Under the pieces are notes generated by a model that was given only the letters and a program-made list of their open reading frames with translations, was not told where the DNA came from and made no database searches. DNA of 64,000 nt from Pseudomonas sp. StFLB209 (GTDB lineage Bacteria > Pseudomonadota > Gammaproteobacteria > Pseudomonadales > Pseudomonadaceae): positions 2,306,001 to 2,370,000 of the forward strand of contig NZ_AP014637.1 in the NCBI RefSeq assembly GCF_000829415.1, read 5' to 3'. Positions 1-11,245 of the stretch are shown here, piece after piece. Each line of letters starts with the position of its first letter. Positions within the stretch are counted from its first letter, which is position 1. The position numbers and the translations under genes were made by a program.

Positions 1-422
1 TCAAGGACTTCGATGGCGAGTTCAGTTTTGATGCTGCCAAGCCGGAAGCGAGCAAGATCTCGGTCGATCTGAAAACCGCCAGCCTGTTCACCAACCATGC
101 CGAGCGTGACAAGCACATCCTCAGCAAGGATTTCCTGGATGCCGGCAAATACCCGGAAGCCAAGTTCGTTTCGACCAGCGTTAAATCCACTGGCGAGAAG
201 ACTGCTGACGTGACGGGCGACCTGACTCTGCACGGCGTCACCAAGCCGATCGTGATCAAGGCAACCTTCAACGGCGAAGGCAAGGATCCATGGGGCGGCT
301 ACCGCGCAGGCTTCAACGGCACCTCGACGCTGAACCTGAACGACTTCGGCATCAAAGGCCCAGGCCCGAGCTCTCAGACTCTGGATCTGGACATCACTGT
401 TGAAGGTGTACAGAAGAAGTAA
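1..422 (+). CDS. YceI family protein, 3' part (start lies before the window)
   Basis: The frame is open from base 3 to the TAA at 420-422 and gives about 139 residues. The fragment has the YceI lipocalin-like pattern: a stretch ending in [17 protein letters not shown], then KYPEAKF, then [12 protein letters not shown] and a C-terminal beta-rich half with [10 protein letters not shown]. YceI proteins are usually about 190-residue secreted or periplasmic beta-barrels that bind isoprenoid-type ligands, so about 50 residues including the signal peptide are missing upstream. It converges on rhlE and shares a bidirectional terminator with it. Family is clear; the ligand is unknown. Confidence 0.9.
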   Translation, partial: KDFDGEFSFDAAKPEASKISVDLKTASLFTNHAERDKHILSKDFLDAGKYPEAKFVSTSVKSTGEKTADVTGDLTLHGVTKPIVIKATFNGEGKDPWGGYRAGFNGTSTLNLNDFGIKGPGPSSQTLDLDITVEGVQKK

Positions 423-440
423 TTCGTCGCGCCGCCAACA

Positions 441-465
441 CCATGGCTGCATCACGCAGCCATGG
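441..465. repeat. perfect 10-bp hairpin after the YceI gene
   Basis: Arms CCATGGCTGC (441-450) and GCAGCCATGG (456-465) flank the loop ATCAC. It sits just before the terminator hairpin, so it may be an extra mRNA 3'-end structure. No T-run follows it. Confidence 0.5.
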
Positions 466-474
466 AGCGCAGAC

Positions 475-506
475 AAAAAAACGCCGACCCTGGGGTCGGC
501 GTTTTT
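475..506. terminator. bidirectional rho-independent terminator between yceI and rhlE
   Basis: Stem ACGCCGACC (481-489) pairs with GGTCGGCGT (493-501). An A-run stands on the left (475-480) and a T-run on the right (501-506), so it can end both the rightward yceI and the leftward rhlE transcripts. Confidence 0.85.
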
Positions 507-517
507 GCATCCGGCGC

Positions 518-2413
518 TCAGTCTTCGCGGTTGCGAGTCAGCAGCGCGGGTTTTTCACCGCGTGGGCGGCTTGGCAACTGATCGAGCATTTCTGGCGTCG
601 GGAAGCGATCAATCTTCGACTCCTTGTGCATGATCTTGGGTTGCGGGGGCTGACGCTCCTGGGGACGCACGGCAGGCTCTTCGCGCAGTGGGCGACGATC
701 ACGGGACTGGCCGCGTGGCGCACCACTGCGTGCTGCACCGCCGCCAGTGCGCTTGCCCTGGCCTGAACCGCCATTGGCGTTGCGTGCACCGCCATTACTG
801 CGCGGCTGAGCCGGGCCTTGACCATGCGGGCGAGCAGCACCGTTGCTGGCACCCTGACCGGCCGGGCGACGGCCACGACCCTGGCCAGGCTTACCCTGGT
901 AAGGGCTGACGTAGTCGGCGCGGTTGCCAAAGTTGTCTACATCGTCATCGAGAAACTCTTCCGGATCACGGTTGGCCGGCGGACGTGGCGGTGTGCTGGC
1001 GCGTTGTGGCTGTTGCTCACGGCCACCACCGTCACGGCCAGTGCCTTCGCGAGGCTTTTTCTCGCGTGGCTTGCGGGCCGGACGCTCACCGGCCGGCGCC
1101 GCTGCGCTGTCTTTGGCCTTGTCTTTCTCGCGGCCTTTGTCCTTGCCTTTGTCACGACGGCCGCCGCTGCCCTTCTCGGACTTCTCGCCGCCTTCGCCGC
1201 GAGCATTGCGCGGGTTACGTGGCTGGCGCGGCTCGCGCACTTCCGGCTTCTCGGCCTCTACGGCGTTGATGTCGAAACCTTGCAGGTCACCGTCAGGGAT
1301 CTTCTGCCGGGTCATGCGCTCGATGCTCTTGAGCAGCTTCTCTTCGTCTGGCGCCACCAGCGAGATCGCCTCACCGGTGCGGCCCGCACGGCCGGTGCGG
1401 CCGATACGGTGCACGTAGTCTTCGTCGACGTTGGGCAGTTCGAAGTTGACCACATGTGGCAACTGGTCGATGTCCAGGCCGCGGGCGGCGATATCGGTGG
1501 CAACCATGATCCGTACTTCGCCGGCCTTGAAGTCGGCCAGGGCTTTGGTACGGGCGTTCTGGCTCTTGTTGCCGTGAATTGGCACAGCGCTCAGACCGTG
1601 TTTGGTCAGGTACTCGGCCAGACGGTTGGCGCCGTGCTTGGTGCGGGTGAACACCAGCACCTGCTCCCAGGCACCCTGAGTGATCAGGTGGGCCAGCAGC
1701 GCACGCTTGTGGCTCGATGGCAGGCGGAAGACGCGCTGCTCGATGCGCTCGACCGTGGTGTTCGGCGGAGTGACTTCGATGCGCTCCGGGTCGTGCAGCA
1801 ACTTGCCGGCCAGCGACACGATGTCATTGGAGAAGGTTGCCGAGAACAGCAGGTTCTGGCGCTTGGCCGGCAGACGGGCCAAGACCTTCTTGACGTCATG
1901 GACGAAGCCCATGTCGAGCATGCGGTCGGCTTCGTCGAGGACCAGGATTTCAACGTGGGACAGGTCGACGCTGCCTTGGCCGGCCAGGTCGAGCAGGCGG
2001 CCCGGGCAGGCGACCAGCACGTCAACGCCCTTGGCCAGGGCCTGGACCTGCGGGTTCATGCCTACGCCGCCGAAAATGCAGGCGCTGACGAACTTCAGGT
2101 CGCGGGCATACAGCTTGAAGCTGTCATGCACCTGGGCGGCCAGTTCGCGGGTCGGGGTCAGGACCAGTACGCGCGGCTGGCGCGGGCCATGACGCTGGGA
2201 TTTGTCCGGATGACCGTTGGGGAACAGCCGCTCCAGGATCGGGAGGGCGAAACCACCGGTCTTACCAGTACCTGTCTGGGCGGCGACCATCAGATCGCGG
2301 CCTTGCAACACGGCGGGAATCGCCCGCTGTTGCACGGGAGTAGGCTGGGTGTAGCCCGCCGCTTCGACAGCGCGGACTAGAGCCTCGGAGAGACCGAGGG
2401 AAGCAAAGGACAT
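518..2413 (-). CDS. rhlE: DEAD-box ATP-dependent RNA helicase RhlE
   Basis: A 631-residue RNA helicase that remodels RNA duplexes in rRNA maturation or RNA decay. Motif I QTGTGKT has its lysine at residue 51, PTRELAAQ is near 90, DEAD is at 160-163, SAT follows, and [10 protein letters not shown] closes the second RecA domain. From about residue 390 there is a long low-complexity tail rich in Lys, Arg, Gly and Pro, the usual RNA-binding extension of Pseudomonas RhlE. I start it at [12 protein letters not shown] because AGGA lies just upstream; a longer frame adds 15 residues that do not look conserved. An earlier promoter implies a leader of over 200 nt. Confidence 0.93.
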   Translation of the reverse strand: MSFASLGLSEALVRAVEAAGYTQPTPVQQRAIPAVLQGRDLMVAAQTGTGKTGGFALPILERLFPNGHPDKSQRHGPRQPRVLVLTPTRELAAQVHDSFKLYARDLKFVSACIFGGVGMNPQVQALAKGVDVLVACPGRLLDLAGQGSVDLSHVEILVLDEADRMLDMGFVHDVKKVLARLPAKRQNLLFSATFSNDIVSLAGKLLHDPERIEVTPPNTTVERIEQRVFRLPSSHKRALLAHLITQGAWEQVLVFTRTKHGANRLAEYLTKHGLSAVPIHGNKSQNARTKALADFKAGEVRIMVATDIAARGLDIDQLPHVVNFELPNVDEDYVHRIGRTGRAGRTGEAISLVAPDEEKLLKSIERMTRQKIPDGDLQGFDINAVEAEKPEVREPRQPRNPRNARGEGGEKSEKGSGGRRDKGKDKGREKDKAKDSAAAPAGERPARKPREKKPREGTGRDGGGREQQPQRASTPPRPPANRDPEEFLDDDVDNFGNRADYVSPYQGKPGQGRGRRPAGQGASNGAARPHGQGPAQPRSNGGARNANGGSGQGKRTGGGAARSGAPRGQSRDRRPLREEPAVRPQERQPPQPKIMHKESKIDRFPTPEMLDQLPSRPRGEKPALLTRNRED

Positions 2414-2778
2414 GAGAAATCCTGTTCTGGTTTGGAGCTTGTGCTCTGGAATGATCATGCCTGGCGGAATGGCGTTCAGGCTGCCTGAACCTGCAGCGTA
2501 TGTGTGCTGTAGATTTTCAGGAGCTTGTCGGGACGCGATCCCGTCCGGTGCTGCGGGGTCAGAAATCCATCTCGTGACTGCATCGGCGCGATCGAGATGC
2601 CTATTGCAAGACCCAGCGTCCGGGCGTAAGCCTGGCGGGAAGGCCGGAGTATATCAGAATCGGTGTTCTGCACGGCTGTCCGGCTGTATGACGGTTTTTA
2701 TCAGGAGAACGGCCCCGAAGCAATGCCTCAGGGCCATCAAAGGCTGTCGACGTTCCGAACGGTCGTCGCGCAGCGCTT
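2414..2778. other. 365-bp intergenic region: rhlE leader and metF 3' end
   Basis: No convincing gene. On the minus strand a TATACT hexamer (2654-2649) could be the rhlE -10 box; no good -35 is visible. It would give a leader of about 230 nt. At 2711-2735 an imperfect hairpin with GGCCC ends (several G-U pairs) follows metF but lacks a T-run, so it is at best a weak terminator. Confidence 0.45.
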
Positions 2779-3624
2779 TCAGCGAGGCAGCTTCAGATTG
2801 TTCCAGATCGCCAGACTCGGTTCTGCCTGATTCAGCGTGTAGAAGTGCAACCCAGGTGCGCCGCCCTGCAGCAGGCGTTCGCTCATCTCGGTCACGACCT
2901 GCTCGCCAAACGCCTGGATGCTCGCCGTATCGTCACTGTAGGCTTCCAGTTGCTTGCGGACCCAGCGCGGGATTTCCGCACCGCAGGCGTCCGAGAAGCG
3001 CGCCAGCTTGCTGTAGTTGGTGATCGGCATGATGCCGGGCACTACGGGAATATCCACACCCAGCTTCTGCACGCGCTCCATGAAGTAGAAGTAGCAGTCG
3101 GCACTGAAGAAATACTGAGTGATCGCGCTGTCGGCACCGGCCTTGACCTTGGTCACGAAGTGCGCGATGTCGTCGTCGAAGTTACGCGCTTGCGGGTGCA
3201 TCTCCGGGTAGGCGGCGACTTCGATATGGAAGTGGTCGCCGGTTTCTTCACGAATGAAGCTCACCAGGTCGCTGGCGTAGCGCAGCTCACCGCTGGCCAT
3301 GCCCATGCCCGAAGGCAGGTCACCGCGCAGGGCAACGATGCGTTTGACGCCGGCGTTCTTGTACTGCGTCAACAGCTCACGCAGTTCGGTCTTGGTGTCG
3401 CCGACGCACGACAGGTGCGGTGCGGCAGGAACTTTGACTTCGTTTTCGAGCTGCAGCACGGTATTGAGCGTGCGGTCACGGGTCGAACCGCCCGCACCGT
3501 AGGTGCAGGAGAAAAAGTCGGGATTGTAGGCTGCCAGTTGGTGGGCAACATTCAGCAGCTTTTCATGGCCAGCATCGGTCTTGGTCGGAAAGAACTCGAA
3601 GCTGTAGCGGCGTTCTTGGCTCAT
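2779..3624 (-). CDS. metF: methylenetetrahydrofolate reductase MetF
   Basis: A 281-residue FAD enzyme that reduces 5,10-methylene-THF to 5-methyl-THF, the methyl donor for homocysteine methylation. Family marks are FEFFPTKT near the N-terminus, CTYGAGGST, VALRGD and AAYPEMHPQA. The start MSQERRYSFEFFP matches the normal MetF N-terminus; the frame is open for 35 more codons upstream but that part is REP-derived and not conserved. It lies downstream of ahcY in the same direction, separated by a REP pair, so the two methionine-cycle genes are neighbours but perhaps not one transcript. Confidence 0.95.
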   Translation of the reverse strand: MSQERRYSFEFFPTKTDAGHEKLLNVAHQLAAYNPDFFSCTYGAGGSTRDRTLNTVLQLENEVKVPAAPHLSCVGDTKTELRELLTQYKNAGVKRIVALRGDLPSGMGMASGELRYASDLVSFIREETGDHFHIEVAAYPEMHPQARNFDDDIAHFVTKVKAGADSAITQYFFSADCYFYFMERVQKLGVDIPVVPGIMPITNYSKLARFSDACGAEIPRWVRKQLEAYSDDTASIQAFGEQVVTEMSERLLQGGAPGLHFYTLNQAEPSLAIWNNLKLPR

Positions 3625-3689
3625 CTGGCCGGTCTCATATTGATGCGGACATATCCGCGATAACGCGCAGAAACTTGATCGCTGCCCCG

Positions 3690-3781
3690 GTAGGAGCGAC
3701 CTTGGTCGCGAAGAGGCCATGCCAGGCACAACATATGTTGCGCCTGGTCGATTGCTTTCGCGAGCAAGCTCGCTCCTACAG
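3690..3781. repeat. REP pair (REPIN, type A)
   Basis: The left REP opens with GTAGGAGCGACCTTGGTCGC and the right REP ends with CTCGCTCCTAC in inverted orientation. The spacer carries GCCAGGC and GCCTGG half-sites around ACATATGTTG. Two relatives with the same spacer design are at 5952-6042 and 38704-38817. Confidence 0.8.
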
Positions 3782-3807
3782 GATTTTCACCACAGGGCAG
3801 ACGTTGA

Positions 3808-5472
<1,665 letters not shown>

Positions 5473-5488
5473 TCACTCAGGAGAGACC

Positions 5489-5890
5489 ATGAACTTCCAT
5501 ACCCGCAAGTGGGTGAAACCCGAAGACCTCAACCCTAACGGCACGCTGTTTGGCGGCAGCCTGCTGCGCTGGATCGACGAAGAGGCCGCGATCTACGCCA
5601 TCGTGCAACTGGGTAACCAGCGGGTGGTGACCAAGTACATCTCGGAGATCAACTTCGTCAGCGCCTCGCGCCAGGGCGACATCATCGAGCTGGGGATTAC
5701 CGCTACCGAGTTTGGCCGCACCTCGATCACCCTGCGTTGCCAGGTGCGTAACAAGATCACCCGCAAGAGCATCCTGACCGTCGAGAAGATGGTCTTCGTC
5801 AACCTCGGCGAAGACGGCCAGCCCGCGCCGCATGGCCGGACTGAAATCCGCTACATCAAGGACCAGTTCGACCAGCCGGAAGACGAATAA
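5489..5890 (+). CDS. acyl-CoA thioesterase, YciA-like hotdog fold
   Basis: A 133-residue hotdog protein. Hallmarks are NPNGTLFGGSLLRWIDEEAA at the N-terminus, the active-site helix of acyl-CoA thioesterases, and a second strand block with FGRTSITL and VEKMVFVNL. It probably hydrolyses acyl-CoA esters in the cytoplasm. The start MNFHTRKWV is set by a good AGGAGAG 5 nt upstream; the frame is open for 43 further codons that overlap the ahcY riboswitch on the other strand. It is divergent from ahcY, so the 270-bp gap holds both promoters. Substrate length is not predictable. Confidence 0.85.
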   Translation: MNFHTRKWVKPEDLNPNGTLFGGSLLRWIDEEAAIYAIVQLGNQRVVTKYISEINFVSASRQGDIIELGITATEFGRTSITLRCQVRNKITRKSILTVEKMVFVNLGEDGQPAPHGRTEIRYIKDQFDQPEDE

Positions 5891-5951
5891 ACCAGACCAT
5901 ACATCGGTTATGCAGCCAATCCAGTCGGCATAGTCATTTGGTCGATCATCG

Positions 5952-6042
5952 GTGGGAGCGACCTTGGTCGCGAAGGCTACCTGCCAGGCGCTGGATATGT
6001 TGCGCCTGGACAGGCTCTTTCGCGAGCGGGCTCGCTCCTACA
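5952..6042. repeat. REP pair (REPIN, type A) overlapping the end of otnI
   Basis: The left REP starts GTGGGAGCGACCTTGG and the right REP ends CTCGCTCCTACAG. The spacer has GCCAGGCG and CGCCTGG around GGATATGTTG. The last bases include the TAG stop of otnI (6038-6040). Confidence 0.8.
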
Positions 6043-6811
6043 GGCGGCGCAGCCACTCCAGGCCTTCGCTGGTATCGCCTTTGGGGCGGTACTCGCAGCC
6101 GATCCAGCCGGTATAGCCCAACTGGTCGATCACCTCGAACAGGTGCGCGTAGTTCAGCTCGCCCAGGTCCGGTTCGTGACGGTCCGGCACGCCAGCGATC
6201 TGGATATGGCCGATCCCGGCAAAGTCGCGGCGCAGTTTGGCGGTCAGGTCGCCTTCGACGATCTGGCAGTGGTAGCAATCGAACTGCACCTTGAGATTGT
6301 CGGCACCGACCTGCTGCACGATGGCTTGCGCCTGGTCCTGACGATTGAGAAAGAAACCCGGCATGTCACGGGTGTTGATCGGTTCAATCAGCACCGTGAT
6401 ACCCAAGGGCTTTGCCTGGGCAGCGGCATAGGCCAGATTCTCCAGATACACCGCCTGATGCCTGGCGCGCAGCTCTTCGCTGGGCAGCAGACCGGCCATC
6501 ACGTGGATGCGGTCATTGCCCAGCACTTGTGCATATTCCAGCGCCTTGGCGATACCGCCCCGGAATTCTTGTTCACGGCCCGGCAGGCTGGCGATGCCAC
6601 GCTCGCCCGCCGCCCAGTCGCCCGGTGGGGCGTTGAACAGCGCCTGTACCAGAGCGTTGTCATCAAGACGCTGCTTCAACTCCTGAGGGCTGTAGTCATA
6701 CGGGAACAGATACTCGACCGCCGCAAAGCCGTCGGCGGCAGCGGCAGCGAAGCGGTCCAGGAAGTCATGCTGCGGGTACAGCATGCTGAGGTTGGCGGCG
6801 AAACGAGGCAT
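6038..6811 (-). CDS. otnI: 2-oxo-tetronate isomerase OtnI (hydroxypyruvate-isomerase family)
   Basis: A 257-residue xylose-isomerase-like TIM barrel, the length of hydroxypyruvate isomerases. Metal/substrate blocks are [38 protein letters not shown] and GCEYRP. Context with ltnD, otnK and otnC points to OtnI, which converts 2-oxo-tetronate to 3-oxo-tetronate, rather than to glyoxylate metabolism. The start [12 protein letters not shown] has CGGAG 8 nt upstream. It is the last gene of the leftward operon, 22 bp after the permease. Its TAG stop lies inside a REP sequence, so the extreme C-terminus was reshaped by the repeat or ends exactly at it. Confidence 0.88.
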   Translation of the reverse strand: MPRFAANLSMLYPQHDFLDRFAAAAADGFAAVEYLFPYDYSPQELKQRLDDNALVQALFNAPPGDWAAGERGIASLPGREQEFRGGIAKALEYAQVLGNDRIHVMAGLLPSEELRARHQAVYLENLAYAAAQAKPLGITVLIEPINTRDMPGFFLNRQDQAQAIVQQVGADNLKVQFDCYHCQIVEGDLTAKLRRDFAGIGHIQIAGVPDRHEPDLGELNYAHLFEVIDQLGYTGWIGCEYRPKGDTSEGLEWLRRL

Positions 6812-6833
6812 ATTAACTCCGGTCTTCAAAGCG

Positions 6834-8291
6834 TCAGACAAAAGGCCACAGCAGCAGGGTGAATACAAACCCCAAGGTGCCCAGCAGGGTGACCAGCACA
6901 GTCCAGGTACGCAAGCCGTCGGCCACGTTCAGGCCGGCCAGTTTGGTGAACATCCAGTAACCGGCGTCGTTGATGTGCGACATCGCCAGGCCGCCACCGC
7001 CCATGGCCAGGCACAGCAGCGCGAGCTGGTTGGCCGACAGGTCCAGGGTGGCAATCAGCGGGCTGAGAATACCGGCGGTGGTGACCAGCGCCACGGTGGT
7101 CGAGCCCTGTACTGCACGCAGCAGCATGGTCAGGATAAAGCCCAGCGCCAGAACCGGCAGGCCGGTGTGACGCAGCGCTTCGGAAACGACCGCACCGATA
7201 CCGGTGTCGACCAGCACCTTGCCGAACACGCCGCCAGCACCGGCGATCAGGATCACCATGGCCACGCCCGGCAGCGCCGAGCCGATCACATCAGAGACCT
7301 GCGAGCGGCTCCAGCCACGGCGCGAGCCGAGCAGCCAGGCACACAGCAGGGTGTCGATCAGCAGCGCCACCAGCGGCGCGCCGAGTACGGTCAGGATGTC
7401 GCGCAGGGTCGAACCGACCGGCAGCATGGTGGTGGCCAGGGTGCCGAGCAGAATCAGCACGATCGGCAGCAGGATCAGCGCGATGATCATCCCGAAACCC
7501 GGTGCCGGTGCGGCTGGCAGGCTCTTGGCCAGGCTGCTGGCGCTGGCTTCGGCGCCGAACTCTTTGTCCTGCACCACTTCACGTACCGTGGAGTAGTCGT
7601 TGCGCGCCCAGGCTTGCAGATCGGCGTTGGTCACGTGCGGGCCGTAGACCTCGGCCCGGATGTCATCGGTCATCGGGTAGGTCTTGCGGGTCATGCGCCC
7701 GGCAATGAAGTAACCCACCGCGCAAACCACCGCCACCAGCGGAATACCCAGCAGCAATACCCGACCCAGATCGGCGCCCAGTTGGCTGGCAGCGGCAACA
7801 GCACCCGGATGCGGCGGCAGGAAGGCGTGCACCGCGAGCAATGCTGCGCACATCGGCAGGGCGAAGATCAGCAGCGGTTTGCGTGCGGTACGCGCCACGC
7901 CATAGGCCAGCGGCATGAGGATGATCACCCCGACCTCAAAGAACACCGGAATGCCGACGATGAAGCCCGCGACGGTCAGGGCCAGCGGTGTGCGCCGGTT
8001 GCCGAAGCGTTCGATCAGCGTTTTGGCCAGCGCCTCGGCACCGCCTGACAACTCAATGATGCGCCCGATCATTGCGCCCAGGGCGATGATGATCGCGATA
8101 TGCCCCAGGGTCTTGCCCATACCGCCCTCAATGGTGGCAACCAGATCGGCGGGCTTAACCCCGGCTACCAGCGCGACGATGATGCTGACCAGCATCAGGG
8201 CTACGAAGGGCTGGAGTTTGTACTTGAGGACCAGAAACAGCAGCAGTGCGATACCGGCACCGGCGATTAGCATCAGCATTAATGGAGTCAT
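6834..8291 (-). CDS. GntP-family permease, probably for threonate/erythronate
   Basis: A 485-residue inner-membrane carrier made almost entirely of hydrophobic segments. GntP-family features are [14 protein letters not shown] early, [39 protein letters not shown] and [16 protein letters not shown] near the C-terminus. GntP proteins import gluconate-type sugar acids with protons. Placed between otnC and otnI in a tetronate operon, the likely substrate is a four-carbon sugar acid such as L-threonate; this is inferred from neighbours. It is somewhat longer than a typical GntP (near 450) owing to a hydrophilic middle loop ([15 protein letters not shown]). Confidence 0.85.
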   Translation of the reverse strand: MTPLMLMLIAGAGIALLLFLVLKYKLQPFVALMLVSIIVALVAGVKPADLVATIEGGMGKTLGHIAIIIALGAMIGRIIELSGGAEALAKTLIERFGNRRTPLALTVAGFIVGIPVFFEVGVIILMPLAYGVARTARKPLLIFALPMCAALLAVHAFLPPHPGAVAAASQLGADLGRVLLLGIPLVAVVCAVGYFIAGRMTRKTYPMTDDIRAEVYGPHVTNADLQAWARNDYSTVREVVQDKEFGAEASASSLAKSLPAAPAPGFGMIIALILLPIVLILLGTLATTMLPVGSTLRDILTVLGAPLVALLIDTLLCAWLLGSRRGWSRSQVSDVIGSALPGVAMVILIAGAGGVFGKVLVDTGIGAVVSEALRHTGLPVLALGFILTMLLRAVQGSTTVALVTTAGILSPLIATLDLSANQLALLCLAMGGGGLAMSHINDAGYWMFTKLAGLNVADGLRTWTVLVTLLGTLGFVFTLLLWPFV

Positions 8292-8374
8292 GCTTTCATC
8301 CTGTTTTTATTGTTGTCCGGCAGTGCCGGGGCTGGCAGGGCGCCGCAAGGCGGCGCCGGGATGTGGAACGGGGG

Positions 8375-9013
8375 TTACCACTTGGCGCCGAAGACCTGAT
8401 GCAGCTCTTCGAGCGCCTGCTCCGGCAGTGGAGCGGGTTTGGGATTGCTCATCAGCCACAAACGGGCGGTCTCTTCGAGTTCTTCCAGGGCGTAGCAGGC
8501 CTTGGCTACCGAGCTTTCCCAGATCACCGGGCCGAGCCGTTCGAGCATCACGCCGCGCACGCTGTTGGCCAGTTGCGCGACGCGCTCGGCGACGATCGGC
8601 GAGCCGGGGCGTTGGTAGCCGATCAGCGGAATATGGCCGACCTTCATCACCTGGTAGGGCGTCAGCGGCGGCAGAATGTCGTCTTCGTGCCACACCCCGG
8701 CCAGGGTCAACGCCACCAGATGGGTGGAGTGGGTATGCACCACGCCGCCGACCTCTGGATTGCGGTCATACACCTGGCGGTGCAGGGCCAGGGTCTTGGA
8801 AGGCTTGCTGCCGGAGACCCATTCACCGGCCAGGTTGACCTTGGCGATGTCGTCCGGCTGCATGCGGCCCAGGCAGGCATCAGTCGGGGTGATCAGCCAG
8901 CCGTCGTCGAGCCGGGCGCTGATATTGCCGGCGCTGCCGACGGTGTAGCCACGGCCATACAGCAGGCGGCCCACGTCGCAGATTTCTTCGCGCAGGGCTT
9001 TTTCATTGCTCAT
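8375..9013 (-). CDS. otnC: 3-oxo-tetronate 4-phosphate decarboxylase OtnC (class II aldolase fold)
   Basis: A 212-residue class II aldolase/adducin-type protein. The zinc-binding histidines are seen in GGVVHTHSTHLVALTLAG, with GNISARLDDGWLITPTDACLG as the phosphate-binding N-terminal block. In the tetronate pathway OtnC decarboxylates 3-oxo-tetronate 4-phosphate to dihydroxyacetone phosphate. Its ATG shares one base with the TGA of otnK, so the two are translationally coupled. Assignment over fuculose-phosphate aldolase rests on adjacency to the DUF1537 kinase and the isomerase. Confidence 0.88.
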   Translation of the reverse strand: MSNEKALREEICDVGRLLYGRGYTVGSAGNISARLDDGWLITPTDACLGRMQPDDIAKVNLAGEWVSGSKPSKTLALHRQVYDRNPEVGGVVHTHSTHLVALTLAGVWHEDDILPPLTPYQVMKVGHIPLIGYQRPGSPIVAERVAQLANSVRGVMLERLGPVIWESSVAKACYALEELEETARLWLMSNPKPAPLPEQALEELHQVFGAKW

Positions 9014-10305
9014 CAGACCGCTCCTGCCAATTGCTTGAGGGCTTTGGCGAAGAAGTCGCGGGCGCCGAAGTTGCCCGACTTGAGGGCCAGGGCCAGCGGC
9101 TGTTCACCGTCGCTGACTGTCGCCGGTACACCGGGGTCGATCTGGGCGCCGATTTTCAGCAGTTGCACGCCCAGCGCCTGAACCACCGAGCCGGAGGTCT
9201 CGCCGCCAGCGACCACAAAGCGTCGCACGCCCGCGTCGAACAGACCCTTGGCGATCTGCCCCAGCGCCTCTTCAACCATGGCACCGGCACGCTCGGCACC
9301 GAGTTTTTCCTGCACCGCTTTGACTTCGTCCGGGGTGCTGGTGGCGTAGATCAGTACGGTCTGGCCGGCGTCACGGGCAAAGGCCAGCGCCTGCCCGACC
9401 ACCGGTTGACCGGCGGCCAGCGCCAGCGGGTCGATGCGCAGCGCCGGGCGACCGGCTTCCAGCCAGGCCAGCACCTGACCATTGGTGGCCAGCGAAGCAC
9501 TGCCGGCCAGTACCACTTCACCGCCTTCGATGGCAATGCTCTGGGCCGCGTCGATGTCGCGCAGCTTGCCGGCCTTGCGGAAGTTGCCCGGCAGGCCCAG
9601 CGCCAGGCCGGAACCGCCGGTCAGCAGCGGCAGGTCGGCACAGGCTGCACCCAGGGTGTAGAGGTCGGCATCGGACACGGCATCGGCAATCGCCATGCTC
9701 ACGCCCTCGGCGCGCAGCTCGGCAATGCGCGCACGCACCGCGTCGCTGCCCTTGGCCACGGTGTCATAGCGCAGCAGACCGACTTTGCCCTTGGTTTGTG
9801 CTTGCAGCACGCGCACCAGGTTGGCGTCGCCCATCGGTGTCAGCGGGTGATTCTGCATCCCCGACTCGCTGAGCAACTGGTCCTGGACAAACAGGTGGCC
9901 ACGGAAAATGGTCCGGCCGTTTTCCGGAAACGCCGGGCAGGCGATGCTGAAGTCACCGCCCAGTCTGGCCAGCAGTGCTTCGCTGACCTGGCCGATGTTA
10001 CCGGCGGCAGTGGAGTCGAAGGTCGAGCAGTATTTGAAGAAGATCTGCTCGCAGCCACGCTCGCGCAGCCACTCCAGCGCGGCGAGGGATTCATCCACCG
10101 CCTCGGCGGCCGGGGTGGTGCGCGACTTCAGCGCGATGACAATGGCGTCGGCATCAAGGCCGGCAGCCACTTCGGCGCTGGGGATGCCGATGCTCTGTAC
10201 GGTGCGCATGCCGCCGCGTACCAGCATGTTGGCCAGGTCCGTGGCGCCGGTGAAGTCATCAGCGATGCAACCGAGCAGCGGGCGGGAAGTAACCGTCATG
10301 ATCAT
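9013..10305 (-). CDS. otnK: 3-oxo-tetronate kinase OtnK (DUF1537 family)
   Basis: A 430-residue four-carbon acid-sugar kinase. The N-terminal substrate domain opens with GCIADDFTGATDLANMLV; the C-terminal nucleotide domain has VVAGGETSGSVVQAL. It phosphorylates 3-oxo-tetronate at O4. The first ATG (10303-10305) overlaps the ltnD stop as ATGA and has GGGGAG 2 nt upstream; a second ATG two codons on is also possible. Part of ltnD-otnK-otnC-permease-otnI. Confidence 0.92.
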   Translation of the reverse strand: MIMTVTSRPLLGCIADDFTGATDLANMLVRGGMRTVQSIGIPSAEVAAGLDADAIVIALKSRTTPAAEAVDESLAALEWLRERGCEQIFFKYCSTFDSTAAGNIGQVSEALLARLGGDFSIACPAFPENGRTIFRGHLFVQDQLLSESGMQNHPLTPMGDANLVRVLQAQTKGKVGLLRYDTVAKGSDAVRARIAELRAEGVSMAIADAVSDADLYTLGAACADLPLLTGGSGLALGLPGNFRKAGKLRDIDAAQSIAIEGGEVVLAGSASLATNGQVLAWLEAGRPALRIDPLALAAGQPVVGQALAFARDAGQTVLIYATSTPDEVKAVQEKLGAERAGAMVEEALGQIAKGLFDAGVRRFVVAGGETSGSVVQALGVQLLKIGAQIDPGVPATVSDGEQPLALALKSGNFGARDFFAKALKQLAGAV

Positions 10306-11204
10306 TGCTCCCCTTTGGCTTTTGGCAGTTCGATGCCAGGGAAAATTTTGATCACTGCCGAGTCGTCTTCACGGCCAAAGCCGGCACTGGAGGCCTGCAT
10401 GAACATCTGGTGCGCGGTGGCCGACAGCGGCAGCGGGAACTTGCTGGTGCGGGCGGTATCCAGCACCAGGCCCAGGTCCTTGACGAAAATGTCCACCGCC
10501 GACAGCGGCGTGTAGTCAGCGTTGAGGATGTGCGGCACGCGGTTTTCGAACATCCACGAGTTACCGGCGCTGTTGGTGATCACTTCGTACAGGGCATCGG
10601 CATCCACGCCTTCGCGCAGGCCCAGGGCCATGGCTTCGGCGCTGGCGGCGATATGCACACCGGCCAGCAACTGGTTGATGATCTTGACCTTCGAGCCCAG
10701 GCCATGGACGTCACCGAGGCGGTAAACCTTGCCAGCCATGCCGGCCAGCACGGCTTCGGCCTTGGCGTAGGCGTCGGCCGGGGCGGAGGTCATCATGGTC
10801 ATTTGCCCGGCAGCGGCCTTGGCGGCGCCACCGGAGATGGGCGCGTCGAGGTACAGCAGGCCCTGATCGGCCAAGCGCTGGCCCAGCTCGACGGCGAAGG
10901 TCGGGGCGACCGTGGCGCAACCGATCACCAGACTGCCGGGGCGCAGAGCAGCGACGGCACCGTTGTCACCGAACAGCACGGTTTCGGTCTGCTCGGCGTT
11001 GACCACCACGGTGATGATGATGTCGCAGGCGCCAGCCAGTGCAGCAGGCGAGGCGGCAGCGACACCACCTTCGTTGGCAAAAGCCTGAACCACTTCACTG
11101 CGCACGTCACAGGCATGCACCTTGAAGCCATTGCGCAGCAGCGAGCGGGCAATGCCCAGACCCATGGCGCCCAGGCCGATCACACCGACATTCGATTGAG
11201 TCAT
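10302..11204 (-). CDS. ltnD: L-threonate dehydrogenase LtnD (3-hydroxyisobutyrate dehydrogenase family)
   Basis: A 300-residue NAD-dependent beta-hydroxyacid dehydrogenase. The Rossmann motif GVIGLGAMGLGIARSLL is at the N-terminus, the substrate loop is DAPISGGAAKAAAG, and the catalytic lysine is in GLGSKVKIINQLLAG. It should oxidise L-threonate to 2-oxo-tetronate, the entry step of the operon. I choose MTQSNVGVIGL (11204) because GAGG is 9 nt upstream; an ATG three codons earlier is almost on top of that SD. The frame runs further upstream only into a 128-bp repeat element. First gene of the operon. Confidence 0.9.
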   Translation of the reverse strand: MTQSNVGVIGLGAMGLGIARSLLRNGFKVHACDVRSEVVQAFANEGGVAAASPAALAGACDIIITVVVNAEQTETVLFGDNGAVAALRPGSLVIGCATVAPTFAVELGQRLADQGLLYLDAPISGGAAKAAAGQMTMMTSAPADAYAKAEAVLAGMAGKVYRLGDVHGLGSKVKIINQLLAGVHIAASAEAMALGLREGVDADALYEVITNSAGNSWMFENRVPHILNADYTPLSAVDIFVKDLGLVLDTARTSKFPLPLSATAHQMFMQASSAGFGREDDSAVIKIFPGIELPKAKGEQ

Positions 11205-11245
11205 TGCTGTCATCCTCGGTCGTCGCCGCTGCACATCACGAGCGC

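Noticed and set aside
818..2380. 520-codon plus-strand frame opposite rhlE
   Set aside because: Antisense shadow of a GC-rich gene; low-complexity composition, no domain, and the minus frame has all helicase motifs.
2476..2673. 65-codon minus-strand frame in the rhlE leader
   Set aside because: Overlaps the likely promoter and has no recognisable SD or family.
6038..6811. Hydroxypyruvate isomerase in glyoxylate metabolism (hyi)
   Set aside because: No glyoxylate carboligase or tartronate semialdehyde reductase of that cluster; the neighbours are tetronate-pathway genes.
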